From positions 311,441,963-311,505,962 of the forward strand of contig NC_047084.1 in assembly GCF_902459505.1 (NCBI RefSeq): a DNA stretch of 64,000 bases, given 5' to 3'. The position numbers and the translations under genes were made by a program. The DNA comes from Geotrypetes seraphini. Lineage: Eukaryota; Chordata; Amphibia; Gymnophiona; Dermophiidae. Shown here piece after piece: positions 31,681-42,558 of the stretch. The notes below the pieces were generated by a model. The model did not search any database and was not told the DNA's origin. It was given only the letters and a program-made list of their open reading frames with translations. Within the stretch, counting starts at the first letter, position 1. Every line of letters begins with the position of its first letter.

Positions 31681-32510
31681 GGGCCCGATTCACTAACCTG
31701 CCTGATCGTGACCGATCCATGTCCGATCCGTGACAGGCTGACCAATTCACTACAGGCTAATATTCAAATGGAGGCGATCAGAGGAACGCCCCCAATCGGC
31801 CACACGGATCGCTACTGAGCGATCCTGACGCATGCGCAGACCATCTTCTTTGCCTGTAGATGGTCTGCGCATGCTCTCCGCTGGAACTTTTTTTTACTTC
31901 CCTGACTTCCTGTGTTTTAAATACTCTTTTTAGAGCAAAACTGGGCTTGCGGGGACTAGGTTTTTCAACTTGCTGAGGCTATTGCAGCTAATGGCAAGAA
32001 CTCAAAACTTCAAAGCCTGTTGGCGGTATATAATGGCAAAAGTCCTGAAGGTACTGCAGTCCGTTGCACAAGAGGGAACTGTTAACCGGCCCAGTGCAAC
32101 GTCAGGCTTTTGGAAGTCCGTACCGCCCCGACTTTCCTGCTCCCTGCCGCCCTTCCCTGCAGTACAGCCCCACTTTAAACCCGCGGGTTAAAACCACAGG
32201 CTCGCACTGCAGGGAAGGGCGGCAGACAGCAGGAGAGAGCAAGGCGGCCAGAGCAGGAGATCTGGGTAGAGAGCAGGGTTTTAGCACAAGCGACTGGTCC
32301 TCCCAGTTGCTTGTTTTTAAATCAACAAGCCAGTCGGTGTGTCAGAAGAAAGTTTAGTGAATCGCATCCTGCTTTGCATGCCTTTCCCCTCATTTGCATG
32401 CACGGATCGGATCGGTACACAGGTTAGTGAATCGGGTCGGAGGGAAATCGGGTCGCAAAAGGCTCGCAAACCGATCGGTACACGATCGGTTTGCTTAGTG
32501 AATCTAGCCC
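31681..32510. mobile_element. Harbinger-like non-autonomous element (TTA duplication)
   Basis: An 830-base unit with ends GGGCCCGATTCACTAA and TTAGTGAATCTAGCCC, flanked by TTA at 31678-31680 and 32511-32513. Subterminal repeats of CGATCGG/CCGATC occur near both ends. The centre holds a palindrome with CCCTTCCCTGCAGT.. (32150) and ACTGCAGGGAAGGGCGGC (32207). A 3-base TWA duplication fits PIF/Harbinger. No transposase. The open frames in it are not protein-like. Confidence 0.82.
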
Positions 32511-32649
32511 TTAATCAGTAATACTGCACTAGAGCACAGATACACTGAGGCTTACAGCTACTCTCTGCAGAATTTAAGTTAATCTAATCAGAGACTTAAT
32601 CCTCTTCTGTGTTCTCACAGCAAGAGTGTAGGTAAGGAGAACTGTGCTT

Positions 32650-33490
32650 AACCCTTGCCACTCCTTGGCCAATGTTACATTGATATTTAAAAAAGATTCC
32701 AGAGGAGGTCTGGGAAATTACAGACTGGTAAGCCTGACTTCAGTGCAGGGCAAAATAGTGGAAACAATTATAAAAAATAAAACTGTGGAACACGTAGGCA
32801 AACATGATTTAATGGGACAGAGTCAGCATGGGTTCAGCTAAGGGAGGTCTTGCCTCACCAATTTGCTTGACTTCTTTGAAGGTATGAATAAACATGTGGA
32901 TAAAGGTAAGCTGGTTGATGTGCATCTAGATTTTCAAAATGCTTTTGACAAAGTTCCTCATCAGAGGCTCCTGAGAAAATTAAAGTCATAGGATAGGAAA
33001 CAATGTTCAGTTGTTGTTTAGGAATTGGTTATCGGATACAAAACAGAAAGCAGGGTTAAATGGCCATTTTTCTCAATGGAGGAGAGTAAATAGTGGAATG
33101 CCGCAGGGTTCTGGACTGGGACCGGTGCTATTTAAGTTAATAAATGATCTAAAAATTGGGACAATGAATGAAGTGATTAAATTTGCATATGACACTAAAC
33201 TGTTCAAAGTTGTTAAAACGCATACTATGAATAACTGCAGGCAGACCTTAGGAAATTGGAAGACTGGGCGTCCAAATGGCAGATGAAATTTAATGTGGAC
33301 AAATGCAAAGTAATGTACATTGGGAAATATACCCAAATCATAGCTACCAGATGCTAAGGACCACTTTGGAGGTCAGTGCCCAAGAAAAAGATCTGGGTGT
33401 CATTAAAGACAATATGATGAAACCTTCCGCCCAATGTGCAGAGGCAGCCAAAAAAAGCAAACAAGATGCTAGGAATTATTAGAAAACTTT
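32650..33490 (+). mobile_element. CR1 LINE fragment, second copy
   Basis: It is homologous to 24870-25690: FKKDSRGGLGNYRLVSLTS, KHDLMGQSQHGFS, a WRRVNSGMPQGSGLGPVLF block and FAYDTKLFKVVKTH (catalytic FADD changed to FAYD) followed by WKTGRPNG. Small deletions and stops disrupt the frame. Both ends are truncated. Confidence 0.85.
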
Positions 33491-33697
33491 CTGTAAATTG
33501 TTTTCAACTTGCTTGTCCTTGGTTTCACGGAAAATCCTCTTCTTTTTGTGTTATTTGGAAGTTTAAACCTATTTAACTATTCCACTTCACCCACAATTTT
33601 ATCCCCTCTCAGTCATCTTTTTTCCAAGTTGAAGAGCTCTAACCTTGCCTTTCTTTATAAGGGAGCTGTTACAGCTCCTTTATCATTTTTTTTCCAC

Positions 33698-33785
33698 CCT
33701 TCTTGTGATCCTGGGTAAGTCTCGTATTTAATCCCACATTGCCTCAGGTAAAAACTTAGGAAAAAATTATTTAACCAGGTAAGAG
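33698..33785 (+). mobile_element. SINE body fragment
   Basis: CTTGTGATCCTGGGTAAGTC..TTAATCCCACATTGCCTCAGG matches the centre of the SINE at 23490-23705. Confidence 0.55.
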
Positions 33786-33997
33786 ATGATATTTTCCAGT
33801 AACAATAATAAAGAACAGCATAAACTCAGTGTGCAGCACGTGGCAGTCAGTGTGCAAAAACTGATAATTGAAACAGCTGATGTAGCCACACTTGCACAGG
33901 ACTCTGTGAAACATATGAGAACCAAATCAGCATTTTGTGATATCTGTTTTATTTTGTTTTGGACTGTTTTTGCACAAGTGTGAAGTGGAGCCGCTTT

Positions 33998-34200
33998 CCA
34001 TAAAGTTTCAAGTTTCTTTGTAATTTGATATACCGACCATCACAAGTATCTGGTCAGTTTACAATAATAAAAATTGATTAAAAAAAAAAATAAAAAAATA
34101 GTTAAAATATTTAAAATTACATGAAAAGATAAGAAAAAAATGGGGAAAATTAATGACAAGACAAGGACATAATTGATAAGAGTGGGTGACGAGAGGAAGG
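33998..34200 (-). mobile_element. L2-type LINE 3' tail (-)
   Basis: AAGTTTCAAGTTTCTTTGTAATTTGATATACCGACC..GGTCAGTTTACAATAATAAAAATT is the antisense L2-type tail. Confidence 0.6.
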
Positions 34201-35083
34201 AAGGGAAAAATAAAGAAAATCTTTATTTTTGAACGTTTGCAGTGCTTTATTTTGGGTAAAGCTCACTGGCCACTTCAGTATACCGCTCGGCTGGGCTGTG
34301 TTGAGGGCGAGGATCAGTACTCACTGATCCTGCACCCCGCCACATAGCGTACTTTGAACACCTGCTTAATTGAAACATTACTTTTTGACTTTACATTTTT
34401 CTGCAAGATATGCCATAAAACTTTTTGATGTGTTTTTATTCAGTTCACAAAGTAGTGTTGTGGTGTGGTAGGAAATATTTACAATCTTTTACATCAACTT
34501 CCTTCATAAGAATCGGCTGAGTTCGGTGGAAGATACGACAAAAAAACATTTTGGTGTGTTTTTTTGGTTCACAGCATGTAAATGTTTCTTTTGATGCTCA
34601 CTATCAAGAGTTCTGTGCTTGTTCCAAGCGAGTCAGAATATGAGTTAGTAGCCAGTGGAAGGTGCTTTCAATAACATATACTAGCATTTAATTATTCTGT
34701 TTCTGTGCTCAACTTAATTGTGACTTAATTGTGAATCTGGGGAAAAGGCCTTTTGACACATAGAAAATAATGACCAGGTTTGATATTAAGGTCCCAGGTA
34801 TGTTCTACTAAAATAGTCCTCATCACCAGTTTAGTCATTATATAGAATCTATAATGGAGTCCAGAGTTTTAGAAGCTAAAGAAATACCTTGAGCACCAAT
34901 GAAGGTAAACTTTCTCACTCAATGCCGTAAGCTATACATACTTGTCAGTTTCTAACTATATCTTCTATACAAATATTCAATCTGGACATGAGAAGAAACT
35001 TGGACAAAGAAAATTGTTAGATCATCTACTACTACTATTTATTATTTATAAAGCGCTATCATCTGAGGTATGATTAAGAAGTA
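34201..35083. other. unassigned DNA with two direct GTGTTTTT..TTCAC blocks
   Basis: ACTTTTTGATGTGTTTTTATTCAGTTCACAAAG (about 34421-34450) and ACATTTTGGTGTGTTTTTTTGGTTCACAGC (about 34547-34576) are similar direct repeats about 125 bases apart, perhaps remains of a tandem repeat. No gene seen. Confidence 0.35.
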
Positions 35084-35205
35084 CAAGGGGCCGCTGAAAA
35101 GTTCTCAGCCCAACCCACAAAGCAGGGGCAGGCTCCATTGAGGGCTATACAATCAGTCCAGCGATTTTCCACTTTTTTTCATTCTGTTTTCTTCTTCAGG
35201 GTGTT
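35084..35205. mobile_element. left half of a mariner-type MITE
   Basis: TA at 35082-35083, then CAAGGGGCCGCTGAAAAGTTCTCAGCCCAACC and the TCCAGCGATTTTCCACTTTTT inner arm as in 21017-21394. The right half is missing. Confidence 0.7.
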
Positions 35206-35685
35206 CTGGATGTCCTTTGGTGTTTCTGGTGATTGCAAAACTCATTGGTATTATTAACTAAGAATATGCCTTATTTATTTCCCATACCTCTGAGAGAGAC
35301 GTCTCAATTATATCTAATCACAGGTGTTATTAGAGCTTTGTTTATTGACTTCTAAAGATGTTTCACTTGATTTTATAATAATCTATGTGATCAGTTTTAA
35401 TCTTTGCTCTCCTGTATTATCAGTCTTCAGCAGTCCTCCCATAAATCTTTATGGAGCAGTTTTCAGACTTTCTGCATCAGAACATAGACCATGCATAATT
35501 TGTACAGTATTTGCTAGCTTTTCAACAATTTTTAAAGTGAAAATACACACAGATTTTTGCTTTGAAACTTGTCATGGTATAAATTAACAAGACCACTTGT
35601 ACCTGTTTTTCCTGTGAGTGCTAGAAAAGTATGCACAGAAAGGACGCCGAGTCAACATTTTCTGGAGTCGTGGAGGGAACCGACT
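35206..35685. other. unassigned DNA
   Basis: No repeat or gene recognised. Confidence 0.3.
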
Positions 35686-35689
35686 CCTC

Positions 35690-37052
35690 AGCAGTGACAC
35701 CTGGAAGCATTTGGAAGAGTCTCCAGACTCGAAACTACGGCTACAAAATCAGCTGAAGACATATCAAAGGTAGTAAGTAAATTGGATGACTTATCTACTT
35801 CAGTACAAAATATCCAATTAGAAACAAACAAAAAATTTGAACTAGTGGATAAGGAAATTTCTTTTTTTTTTCCATGAAAGTTTATTAAGATTTTGAAAAA
35901 TAAAAGAGAATATAAAACTGAAACATCAATGAAACTTTCTCTGCTACTATGGTTCAAAATAAAATTTTTTCTTCAATGTAAAATTGAACAATTGGAAAAT
36001 TTTAGCGTGAGATTGAATCTACAAGTATTGAACTTCCCTAAGTTAGTTCTGGGTACACCTACTGAAGTCTTTAAAATATATTTAATGGAGACTCTAAAAA
36101 TTTCATCAGATTTGATTCCACCAATTAATAAGATATATTACCTACCAAGAAAGTTGGAAAATCCTGGCTCTCAGGAATTAGATTTAAACAATTTAACTAG
36201 AATGTTTGAAACATCTCAGGAAGAAGTTCAATACCGAAGTACTATGATTGTCTCATTCGTGTTTGAGCAGGATTTAAATATGATCATGAAAACTTATTTC
36301 TATTTCTCCCAAAATTTGTTTTTGGGAGAAAAAATTTGGATTTTTCCTGACATTACTAAATCCACTCAAGAGCGGAGGAAGTTATTCCTGAGTATGAGGG
36401 AAGAAACAATAAAAATGGGAGCTACTTTCTTACTAAGCTACCCTTGTAAGTAATTAAATACAGTGGAAATAATAATAATAACAGTTTATATACCGCAGTA
36501 CCGTTAAGTTCTATGTGGTTTACAAAAGCTTAGTGAAGTACAAGTTGAGAGAACTTAAGGGAAGGGAGAACAAGAGAGGGAAAGAGCAAGAGAACCGTTA
36601 TAGAGGGGAAAGAGAAGAAAGGGTTATCTGTCTAGGTACTTCAGGAACATGTGAATTTTGAGATAAATATGTATATTTTGTACCGGAACAGCTTCGTATT
36701 TTCTGGACTCAAAAAAGTTTGACTAATATTTGAAGAGGGCTACTAGATAGATTTAAACTGGAATTAATCATGTTAAGTCTTTTACTTATAGATAATTTAC
36801 ATTGTTATGAGATCTCTTTATCTCTGTATTATCATCTTGTTCCTTAAAGGGTAGTTGTGGTGGTCTAAGAAAGAGTAAATATTTAGGTACTGGATAATAT
36901 TGCATAAATTCCTATTTTGTTTTATGGTTTATTATTATGTGTCACAATGCAATATGTTTTTTGATTTCTTCTTTTCCATTCCTCTGATTTTCTGTAACAA
37001 GAGGATTCTTGTGGTTGTATTTTGAAATGCATAAATAAATAATAAAAAAGAA
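35690..37052 (+). mobile_element. L1/Tx1-like LINE, ORF1 remnant plus tail, ORF2 missing
   Basis: The plus strand encodes a coiled-coil stretch (SRLETTATKSAEDISKVV, about 35718-35770), an RRM-type stretch (LENFSVRLNLQVLNFPK, about 35990-36040), the C-terminal KIWIFPDITKSTQERRKLFL (36330-36390) with GATFLLSYPCK, and after an insertion VPEQLRIFW (about 36680-36707). This is the RNA-binding ORF1 protein of L1-like LINEs. Insertions lie at about 35858-35935 (LINE tail, minus) and 36465-36655. A terminal ATAAATAATAAAAAAG ends the copy near 37052. No reverse transcriptase is present, so most of ORF2 was lost. Confidence 0.78.
36465..36655 (-). mobile_element. L2-type LINE tail (-) inserted in ORF1 remnant
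   Basis: AATAATAATAATAACAGTTTATATACCGCAGTACC..GTGGTTTACAAAAGC is an antisense LINE tail that splits the ORF1 frame. Confidence 0.6.
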
Positions 37053-37384
37053 AGATTTGAAAATGCAATCTGCATCATGCATTTCTTCTCTAGATCTAAA
37101 CACACCCCTAGGAACCCTGCCTCTGAAAATGGCTAAAAGTCCATGCAACACTGTGCTGCATTAAGGGAGGGAACATTTCAGATAGCATATTTGTTACACA
37201 GCTGGTTAGACCGAAAGGAAAGCAGAGGTCCATTGATTCTAGCCTTCTTTTGAATATGAGTTCATAGAAGAAGTAAGAAAGCATTGTAAATCATTAACAA
37301 TTGGCAAAAAAAAAAAAATACTTTGCCACTTTCTTTCTGTTATGACTACTAGAATACATGATTAGACAATTGTATAAAGAGACT
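37053..37384. other. unassigned DNA
   Basis: Nothing recognised. Confidence 0.3.
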
Positions 37385-38690
37385 ACGGGGCTCATTTTTG
37401 AAAGAGAAAAACGTCCAAAAGGTGGCATAAAGGGGCAGATAGACATTTTTTCTGCCCAAACCCTTCCAATTCATTATTTTCAAAACCCTATTTTCTAGAC
37501 AGATATCTATGCTGTTCATCTACAGTTTGTCTAAATCTCAAGGTGGTGTGTTAGATGTGTGGTTTGGGTGGGACAAAGGCAGGCTTGTGACTTCAATGCT
37601 TTTCTGCATAATTGAACATTTTTTAATATGTCTAGGGCACAAGTTAGATGTTTGAGACTAGATCTGTTTTAATAACAGATAAATGCTTAAAAGGTGACCA
37701 AACTGATCTCATGACCCTCCATAATTCCCCTAGTGTCACTGACCCCCCTCCCATGCCCCAAAGATGTAAATGAAACAGTACATACCTGCCTGTATGACAG
37801 TTTCAGATGTTATGGCTAGTCCTAGTAGAGCAGCAGAGCAGGTTCCTGGAGAAGCCTGGCGGGCAGTATAGTCAACCATTGAGATGGGGACTTAGGCCCA
37901 TATCCCACTCTAACCACTACACTACACTTATGATAGAATCTGTGAGCCTTCCAAACTCCACCCAGATCCCAAATGTGAGGTGACACCTGCAGGCATAAGG
38001 ACTATTGGTGTGTTGTACAGTTAGGTCCAGTAGGTTTAGGTGAGTTTTGAAGTTCTGACCATACACCATAAGGGGGTTATGGTAAGATGTGTGTCTGGTA
38101 CCTTTTATGTGAAGTGCACTAGAGTGTCCCCTATGGTGCCCCAGTGCTCTGTTGGGGTGTCTGTGCGGCCAGTCTAGTACAAATGCTGGACCCTCCTATA
38201 TCCCAATGGCTTGTTTTGTGTGTTTTACATTTGGATGTTGTTGTCGTTGTTTTTTCAAAAATAGTTCAAAAAAATAGACACAGAAAGGATAGATTTATTT
38301 ATTTATTCAATTTTCTATACTGTTCTCCCAGGGGAGCTCGGAGCTATTTACATGAATTTATTTAGGTACTCAAACATTTTTCCCTGTCCTGGTGGGCTTA
38401 CAATCTATCTAATGTACCTAGGGCAATGGGGGGAATTAAGTGACTTGCCCAGGGTCTCGGGGAGCACCATGGATTTCAACCCACAACCTCAGGTTGCTTA
38501 GGCTGTAACTTTAACCATTGCACCACACTCTCCTTGCACCTGGCACATTTTTGAAAAAAAAAAAAATCCAAGATACACATTTTGCTGTTTTGTAAATGAA
38601 CATATTCACTGCTGGATTTTTGTGCATCTTCCGCAAAATGTCTACACTCGCATTTAGACGTCATATCAAAAATGCCCATTCAAAGATCAG
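37385..38690. mobile_element. large non-autonomous repeat, second copy, with SINE insertion
   Basis: Opens GGGGCTCATTTTTGAAAGAGAAAAACGTCC and closes with ..TTTAGACGTCATATCAAAAATGCCC, a loose inverted pair. Shares the CCACTCTAACCACTA, GGTGACACCTGCAGGC and GGTAAGATGTGTGTCTGG blocks with 26640-26850. A SINE (minus) lies at 38297-38541. Confidence 0.68.
38297..38541 (-). mobile_element. tRNA-derived SINE (-), near full length
   Basis: Antisense of the SINE at 23490: TTTATTTATTTATTCAATTTTCTATACTG..CTCCCAGG tail, GTGGGCTTACAATCTATCTA, GTGACTTGCCCAGGGTC body, and a B-box region around GATTTCAACCC..GGTTGC near 38475-38500. Confidence 0.82.
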
Positions 38691-39029
38691 AAGAATGTTT
38701 TTAAAATGTTTGTCATGTTATTAAACAAAGTTCAAGTAATGTTATACTTAAGCTATAGAAGACTGTTCTGATCTTAAAGCATCATGGTGTAATTTTATAG
38801 TAGAATACCTGGGCTCACATGCTATGTAGGTGGATATGGTCAACCTAGTTTATAAAGGCAACATATTCACCTCCCACACCGGCTCCAACTCCTTCCCTTG
38901 CGGCTGCAGCCGTTGTAGTCAGCTGGGGCAGCTCCCGATCACAATGGAGCTGGCCTGAAGATGAAAATCTTTAATAAAGAAGCTGAAGTGGTGTCGCACC
39001 TTTTGTTAATTGCTTGTTAGGCGATGCAT
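38691..39029. other. unassigned DNA
   Basis: No repeat ends or coding exon recognised. Confidence 0.3.
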
Positions 39030-39402
39030 TCTCCACATTTTTCTTTTACCCAGCTTCCCAGACATATTACCAGAAAAATTACCAACTTAGTTTGTTATAG
39101 ACAGAGATACTTGATTTTCAAAGATTCCTTCAGCAGAGCGACAGCCTCAAACTGCCATCTTAGATCTGCTCATTCTAGAACCTTACCACATCATCTTCCG
39201 AAGAAAACTGAAAACCCATCTGTTCGATACTTAATCTCCTTTACCTTCTCTTCTCTCCCTTTCCCTTCTTCCATTCCTCCTCTCTCCCCTCTTTTTCTCT
39301 CCCCTTCCTCTCCCTCTTACCTATCCACCTCCTACCTCTCTTTACAGTCGCCTTGAGCCTGTATAGGTATGAGCGACGCACAAATAGAAGATTAGATTAG
39401 AT
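39030..39402 (+). mobile_element. L2-type LINE 3' end
   Basis: FRRKLKTHLFDT is encoded near 39195-39230, followed by a CT-rich 3' UTR and the tail GTCGCCTTGAGCCTGTATAGG..GACGCACAAATAGAAGATTAGATTAGAT. Confidence 0.72.
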
Positions 39403-39444
39403 AAAATGACCCCACAGAGAGTAGGCACACTCATTTACGGTGTC

Positions 39445-39815
39445 AGGTCAAAAGCACGCCGGGACAAAGGCGCGAGCAGACAACTGAGCGCAGCGCGGAG
39501 GCGCGCGCCGAAGAAAAAGACTGTTTTAGGGGCTACGACGGGGGTGGGTGGGGGGGAACCCCCCCACTTTACTTTATACAGATCGCACCGCATTTGTGGG
39601 GGGGGTTGTAACCCCCCACATTTTACTGAAAACTTAACTTTTTCCCTGTTTTTAGGGAAAAAGTTACGTTTTCACTAAAATGTGGGGGGTTACAACCCCC
39701 CAAAACGCCGCCGCGATCTGTATTAATAAAGTGGGGGGGGGGCTCCCCAACAAAACCCCCCCGTCGCAGCCCCTAAAAACAGTCTTTTTCTTTGGCGCGC
39801 GCCTTTGTCTTCCGC
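39445..39815. repeat. GC-rich palindromic element
   Basis: A near-perfect inverted repeat centred at about 39650. Left arm: GGCGCGCGCCGAAGAAAAAG, GGGGCTACGACGGGGG, ACAGATCGCACCGC, GGGGTTGTAACCCCCCAC. Right arm repeats these in reverse (GTGGGGGGTTACAACCCCCC, GCGATCTGT, CCCCCGTCGCAGCCCC, CTTTTTCTTTGGCGCGCGCC). Arms are about 150 bases with no real spacer. It looks like a MITE, but no target duplication was found. Confidence 0.75.
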
Positions 39816-40149
39816 GTTACTGTCTATGAACCCTCATTTACATCTGCTCTGAAACTGGGGCATGTGCATATTTTATAATATATATGACGGTAGTGTTCTT
39901 TTAGGCACATGGCAATTTGGTGAAAATTCTAAAACTAGTGCCTAAACTTAGGCGCCAGTGCCTAAACTGTGGGTGCTTCTTTTTTCATCTGCCTGTTGCT
40001 TTATGTTTGTGCTGTATGGATAAGTAGTATGCATGGAAAGCCTTTTAGTGTTGCGGAGTGTGTATCTTTTTCCATATAGGGTTGTGTGTTGAGTGAATGT
40101 TGGAGTTAGATGACCCTTATCCCTAGATGAAGAGTTTAGTTTTACTATT
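39816..40149. other. unassigned DNA
   Basis: No gene or repeat family recognised; ends just before the DIRS-type terminus. Confidence 0.3.
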
Positions 40150-41230
40150 ATCCCAGGACAAGCAGGCAGCTATTCTCACTTATGGGTGACGTCATCGACG
40201 GAGCCCCAATGCGGAAGCCTCGCAAGCAGACTTGCTTGTAGAAACTAGAGGTTTCGAGTCAGCCGCACCTTCCCACCCAGCACAGGGCGCATTTCCTCGG
40301 TTCTCAGATTTCTGCGGAGCTGAGAAGTCCCTCTTTGACTCTCTGCGTTCAACTTCATGCCTTCTCACACCACGGTTTGTGTTATTTTTCTTCACAAATC
40401 GCTGTATTTAGTTTATTTCTTTTATTTCTCATTAAAAAAAAAAAAATTATTTCTTCCGTTCCGCTGCTGGGGCAGGCCGTTCGGCCGCAGCTCAAGGGCT
40501 TCGACCTTGCAGCGGCTGTTTTTCCTCCTATGTCCCGGCCAACAACAGGCTTCAAGAAGTGTAGCCAGTGTCAGCGTTCGATTTCTCTTATGGATCCACA
40601 CAGTAAGTGCCTCAAGTGCCTTGGGCCAGACCATCACCCGAAGTCGAGCGAGCGATGTGCTATTCTTCAACCTCAAGCCCTTATACGTCGTCTGATTTCA
40701 GTGGAGAAGCTCTTCGGGATGGATTCGACCACTTCCTCGACTCCGACGCCGACCTCGGTCTCACCTTTGACCGAGGTTCCTCCTGCCTCCACTGCTTCGA
40801 CTTCAAGTCTCATCAGACCTTCTTCGTTTGCAGTGGCTCTTTCCTTGACGACGTCTTCTGTATCTTCCCCTGTATCCTCAGGTCAGATAGCTCAGCAGAA
40901 ATTTCCAGTGGTGGTGCTTAAGGTGCCTAAGACTTCCAAGTCGAAGCACATTTCCACTGCCTCTGTGGAACCTCCAACCAAAGCAGGTGGTCCGGTTTCA
41001 GACGCAGATCCATCCTGGCCAGCTTCTTTCCAGACCATGTTAGAGCAGCAATTCATTCAGTTCCTCACTAATATGGGACCGAAACTTGTTACTCTAATTC
41101 AGCCTGGGCATTCTGCAGACTTCCGTGAGGTCGAGCCTCTTCCTATACCTCAGACTGAGACTACACACTATGCAGGGAACAGAGTCTCTGTGAGTGTCTG
41201 GTGCTTTGCCCAAATCTCTACCAAAAATTG
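40150..41230 (+). mobile_element. DIRS-type retroelement, 5' end and gag-like ORF (fossil)
   Basis: The 5' terminal region begins near CCAGGACAAGCAGGCAGC with a GTGACGTCATCGACGG block. A gag-like frame follows (about 40530-41230) with a Cys/His cluster FKKCSQCQRSISLMDPHSKC and CLGPDHH..C, then a Ser/Thr/Pro-rich stretch. This pattern is typical of the first ORF of DIRS retroelements, which integrate with a tyrosine recombinase. Only the 5' part is present; the reverse transcriptase and recombinase are absent, so the copy is broken by at least one large loss. Confidence 0.72.
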
Positions 41231-41500
41231 AGCTAGTAGAGCCTCAACTCATACCCAATTAACTTCAGAATCTATATTCTATCAATAGAATCATATATTT
41301 AAACTAGCACACATGAAATTTGAAATTCGGTAAATGTAAGCTTCCTCAATGGATGTTCTTTGTATTTATCACTAAAAGCATATTAAAAGAAATTTGAGAC
41401 ATAAATTGGAATGACATGTGTAATGTGCTGTAGTGTTGGTTTGTTAATTTTGTTTAAATTTTGCCATAGATGCCATAAAATTGTGACCATGTTCATCATA

Positions 41501-41712
41501 CAAGGGGCTGCTGTAAAGTTCTCAGCCCAATCAAGAAGAGAATGATGTGGAGCCATGAAACTTACAAGTTATTCCACACTTTTCTTAACTCTTTTTGTTT
41601 CAATGATATGATATGAAACGAAAAGTGTCAAGAAAAGTGTGGAATAATTTGTAGGCTTAGTGGCTCCACATCATTTTCTTGGCTGGGCTGAGAACTTTTC
41701 AGCGGCCACTCG
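41501..41712. mobile_element. mariner-type MITE (TA duplication)
   Basis: CAAGGGGCTGCTGTAAAGTTCTCAGCCC and GGGCTGAGAACTTTTCAGCGGCCACTCG are inverted ends flanked by TA at 41499-41500 and 41713-41714. The inner arms GATGTGGAGCCATGAAACTTACAAG / CTTAGTGGCTCCACATC make it almost a full palindrome. Confidence 0.85.
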
Positions 41713-41824
41713 TATTGTGATGTCATAATGCCTCGTTCCACCAATACCTAAGAACCAGCCTCATCAGTGATGTAATAATGGCTTGGTTTCCCTATACTTG
41801 TGTCCATTTACTAGATGCATTTGC

Positions 41825-41920
41825 CTCACTGAAACAAAAAGTGTGGAATAACCTGTAAGTTTCATGGCTCCACATCATTCTCTTCTTGGTTGGGCTGCGA
41901 ACTTTCCCGCGGCCCCTCAT
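41825..41920. mobile_element. right half of a mariner-type MITE
   Basis: AAAAAGTGTGGAATAACCTGTAAG..TTGGTTGGGCTGCGAAC..GCGGCCCCTCA followed by TA is the right arm of the same family; the left arm is missing. Confidence 0.65.
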
Positions 41921-42406
41921 AAAAGGGAGTGTGTATTGGCATTATTTATTTAAAACAACATGCATGCATGATAAGTGAAGGGAAATAAGACCACTGAAAA
42001 GTGGATGACTGTAAGATGGTAGCTGCTGAACAGCAAGCTAATCATAGTACCTGTACTGTGCTTTTTACTTTTTGCTGGCTGGTACATAAGCATTTAAGGA
42101 ATGAAAATTGGAAGATACAGGTATTTTCAACTGGATATAGTCCTGCGCAGATTGGTAAAAAGATGCATTTATTAAATATAAATCAAACTGATTTCAGAGT
42201 AATATAAATGATGATTTGTAGATTTTCTAATACGCCTAAAAGTACAAGTCTACACGAATTTAAAAAATAAGATCGTCTTTTCAACAATCTACTGCAATGA
42301 AATACATTTTGCAATTAAACAAGAAATGATGGCATGCATGTGTGAAGCAGGAAATTTTGTATCATGTAGCAGAAAACCAGAATGTTGATCTTATATATAG
42401 CATCGG
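41921..42406. other. unassigned DNA next to collagen exon
   Basis: No repeat seen. If the collagen exon ends with the in-frame stop at 42407, this could be 3' UTR on the minus strand; no clear poly-A signal was identified. Confidence 0.3.
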
Positions 42407-42558
42407 TTATGTTGTGCCCCTAGGTCCAGTTCTGGAGACTGGAGTGGATCTTTCAGTAACACGGCTGACATACTGCCCTGTACTGGTGCCTTTGGTTGTA
42501 ATACTGCTGCGGGGTGATTTTGTCCAGTAGGTGAGAGTACTGCTTCTTACAGTTGTAC
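42407..42558 (-). CDS. possible Ser/Thr-rich C-terminal tail of collagen-like gene
   Basis: The collagen frame stays open for about 50 further codons rich in Ser, Thr and Arg (GTTVRSSTLTYW, RSSITTKGTSTGQ) to a TAA at 42407-42409. It could be an O-glycosylated tail or just intron read-through past the donor at 42558. The phase-1 symmetry of the other exons favours the donor slightly. Confidence 0.35.
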
